Source: Streptosporangiaceae bacterium (GTDB lineage: Bacteria > Actinomycetota > Actinomycetes > Streptosporangiales > Streptosporangiaceae). Taken from it: a stretch of DNA of 5,123 bases. The stretch's first letter is position 1. Each line of letters begins with the position of its first letter. This document shows, in pieces, positions 4,463 through 5,123 of the stretch. The stretch is taken from positions 1 to 5,123 of the forward strand of contig JASHSZ010000167.1 of assembly GCA_030040815.1 (NCBI GenBank), read 5' to 3'. The notes under the pieces were generated by a model. The model searched no databases. It was given only the letters and a program-made list of their open reading frames with translations, and was not told the origin of the DNA. The position numbers and the translations under genes were made by a program.

Positions 4463-5123
4463 TCAGGTCTGTAGCCAGGCCGCGTAGAAGATGGCGAGGC
4501 CCACCGCCACGCACAGTCCAGAGATCAGCCAGAACCTGATCACGATCGTCGTGTCCGTCCAGCCGCTCAGCTCGAAGTGAAATTGCAGCGGCGCCATCTT
4601 GAATACTCGCTTCCCCGTGCCGGTTCTGATCCTGGTCACCTTGAAGACGCCGATCTGGATCACGTCCGACATCGTGATGATCACAAACAGGCCGCCGAGT
4701 ATCCCAAGCAGCAGCTGGGTTTTGGTGCAGATAGCCAGGCCCGCCAGCACGCCGCCCAGAGCCAGCGACCCGGTATCACCCATGATGATCTTGGCCGGAG
4801 GCGCGTTCCACCACAGGTACCCGACACAACCGCCCATCACCGACGCCGCAACGACCGCCAGGTCTAGCGGGTCGCGCACCTGGTAGCACTGCGGGGCCAG
4901 GAAATCCGTGCAGTCATTGCGCTCCTGCCAGATCCCGATCAGCACATAGGCGGCCAGCACCGCGACCGTCGATCCGGTGGCCAGGCCGTCGAGGCCGTCG
5001 GCAAGGTTCACCGCGTTGGACGCGCCGACCGTCATGATGACGGCCCAGATCACGAACGGCAGCGTGCCGAAGACCGGGCCGAAATCCCGCAGGAACGACA
5101 GCCGCGCGTCGGCGGGGGTCAAA
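4463..5123 (-). CDS. mraY: Phospho-N-acetylmuramoyl-pentapeptide-transferase, C-terminal part (5' end outside window)
   Basis: MraY is the integral membrane enzyme that moves phospho-MurNAc-pentapeptide from UDP to undecaprenyl phosphate, giving lipid I for peptidoglycan. About 219 of the usual 350-370 residues lie in the window; a TTG at 5120-5122 is simply the edge, not a likely start. Counting from it, [13 protein letters not shown] (36-48) and [10 protein letters not shown] (115-124) are the Mg2+/catalytic aspartate loops. [15 protein letters not shown] (174-188) is the His-motif loop, and [10 protein letters not shown] follows. At least five hydrophobic helices are visible (about 20-34, 50-64, 87-103, 118-131, 136-150), plus a last one at 195-214. 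Two departures stand out: Ala41 where most MraY have Thr in NLTDG, and Phe181 where a His of the HHH/QHH motif is expected. In the usual dcw cluster murD follows mraY; here a convergent HIT gene does. Confidence 0.93.
   Translation of the reverse strand, partial: LTPADARLSFLRDFGPVFGTLPFVIWAVIMTVGASNAVNLADGLDGLATGSTVAVLAAYVLIGIWQERNDCTDFLAPQCYQVRDPLDLAVVAASVMGGCVGYLWWNAPPAKIIMGDTGSLALGGVLAGLAICTKTQLLLGILGGLFVIITMSDVIQIGVFKVTRIRTGTGKRVFKMAPLQFHFELSGWTDTTIVIRFWLISGLCVAVGLAIFYAAWLQT

Overview
GC-rich DNA with GTG/TTG starts, ATGA stop-start overlaps and protein families typical of high-GC Gram-positives points to an actinobacterium. I cannot name a genus. The gene density of apparently intact genes is low for a bacterium, and much of the DNA between them consists of recognisable gene remnants.

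Layout. (a) 1-480, minus: an unrecognised, probably frameshifted reading frame downstream of the epimerase gene, with a 14-bp tandem repeat and nothing else identified. (b) 496-1341, minus: an intact NAD(P)-binding epimerase/dehydratase-family oxidoreductase, joined by an ATGA overlap to the 3' end of an unrecognised upstream frame. (c) about 1470-1838, plus: two unrelated remnants back to back, an amidohydrolase piece with a one-base deletion and the N-terminal part of a tyrosine-recombinase integrase. (d) 1770-3370, minus: the remains of an acyl-CoA catabolic operon in the order CoA-transferase family III (internally deleted) - crotonase (intact) - LLM-class flavin/F420-dependent oxidoreductase (only about the first 55 residues left). 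(e) about 3583-3725, minus: an IS3-family transposase fragment with a frameshift. (f) 3859-4332, plus: an intact HIT-family protein with a promoter that suggests a leaderless GTG start. (g) 4463-5123, minus: the C-terminal 60% of MraY, running off the right edge and convergent with the HIT gene.

How it fits together. The CoA-transferase, crotonase and LLM oxidoreductase families commonly sit together in actinobacterial operons that break down acids, sterols or terpenoids as CoA thioesters. Here only the crotonase remains whole, and it lacks both glutamates of a classical enoyl-CoA hydratase while keeping an aspartate at the isomerase-type position. The operon is cut at its 3' side by an integrase remnant and flanked on its 5' side by a transposase remnant, which suggests erosion by mobile elements. 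MraY (peptidoglycan lipid I synthesis) is not followed by murD as in the usual dcw cluster, so it may be a relocated or second copy. I found no RNA genes or CRISPR arrays, and no clear new multi-gene system. The most informative content is the set of short remnants and the active-site departures in the crotonase and MraY.
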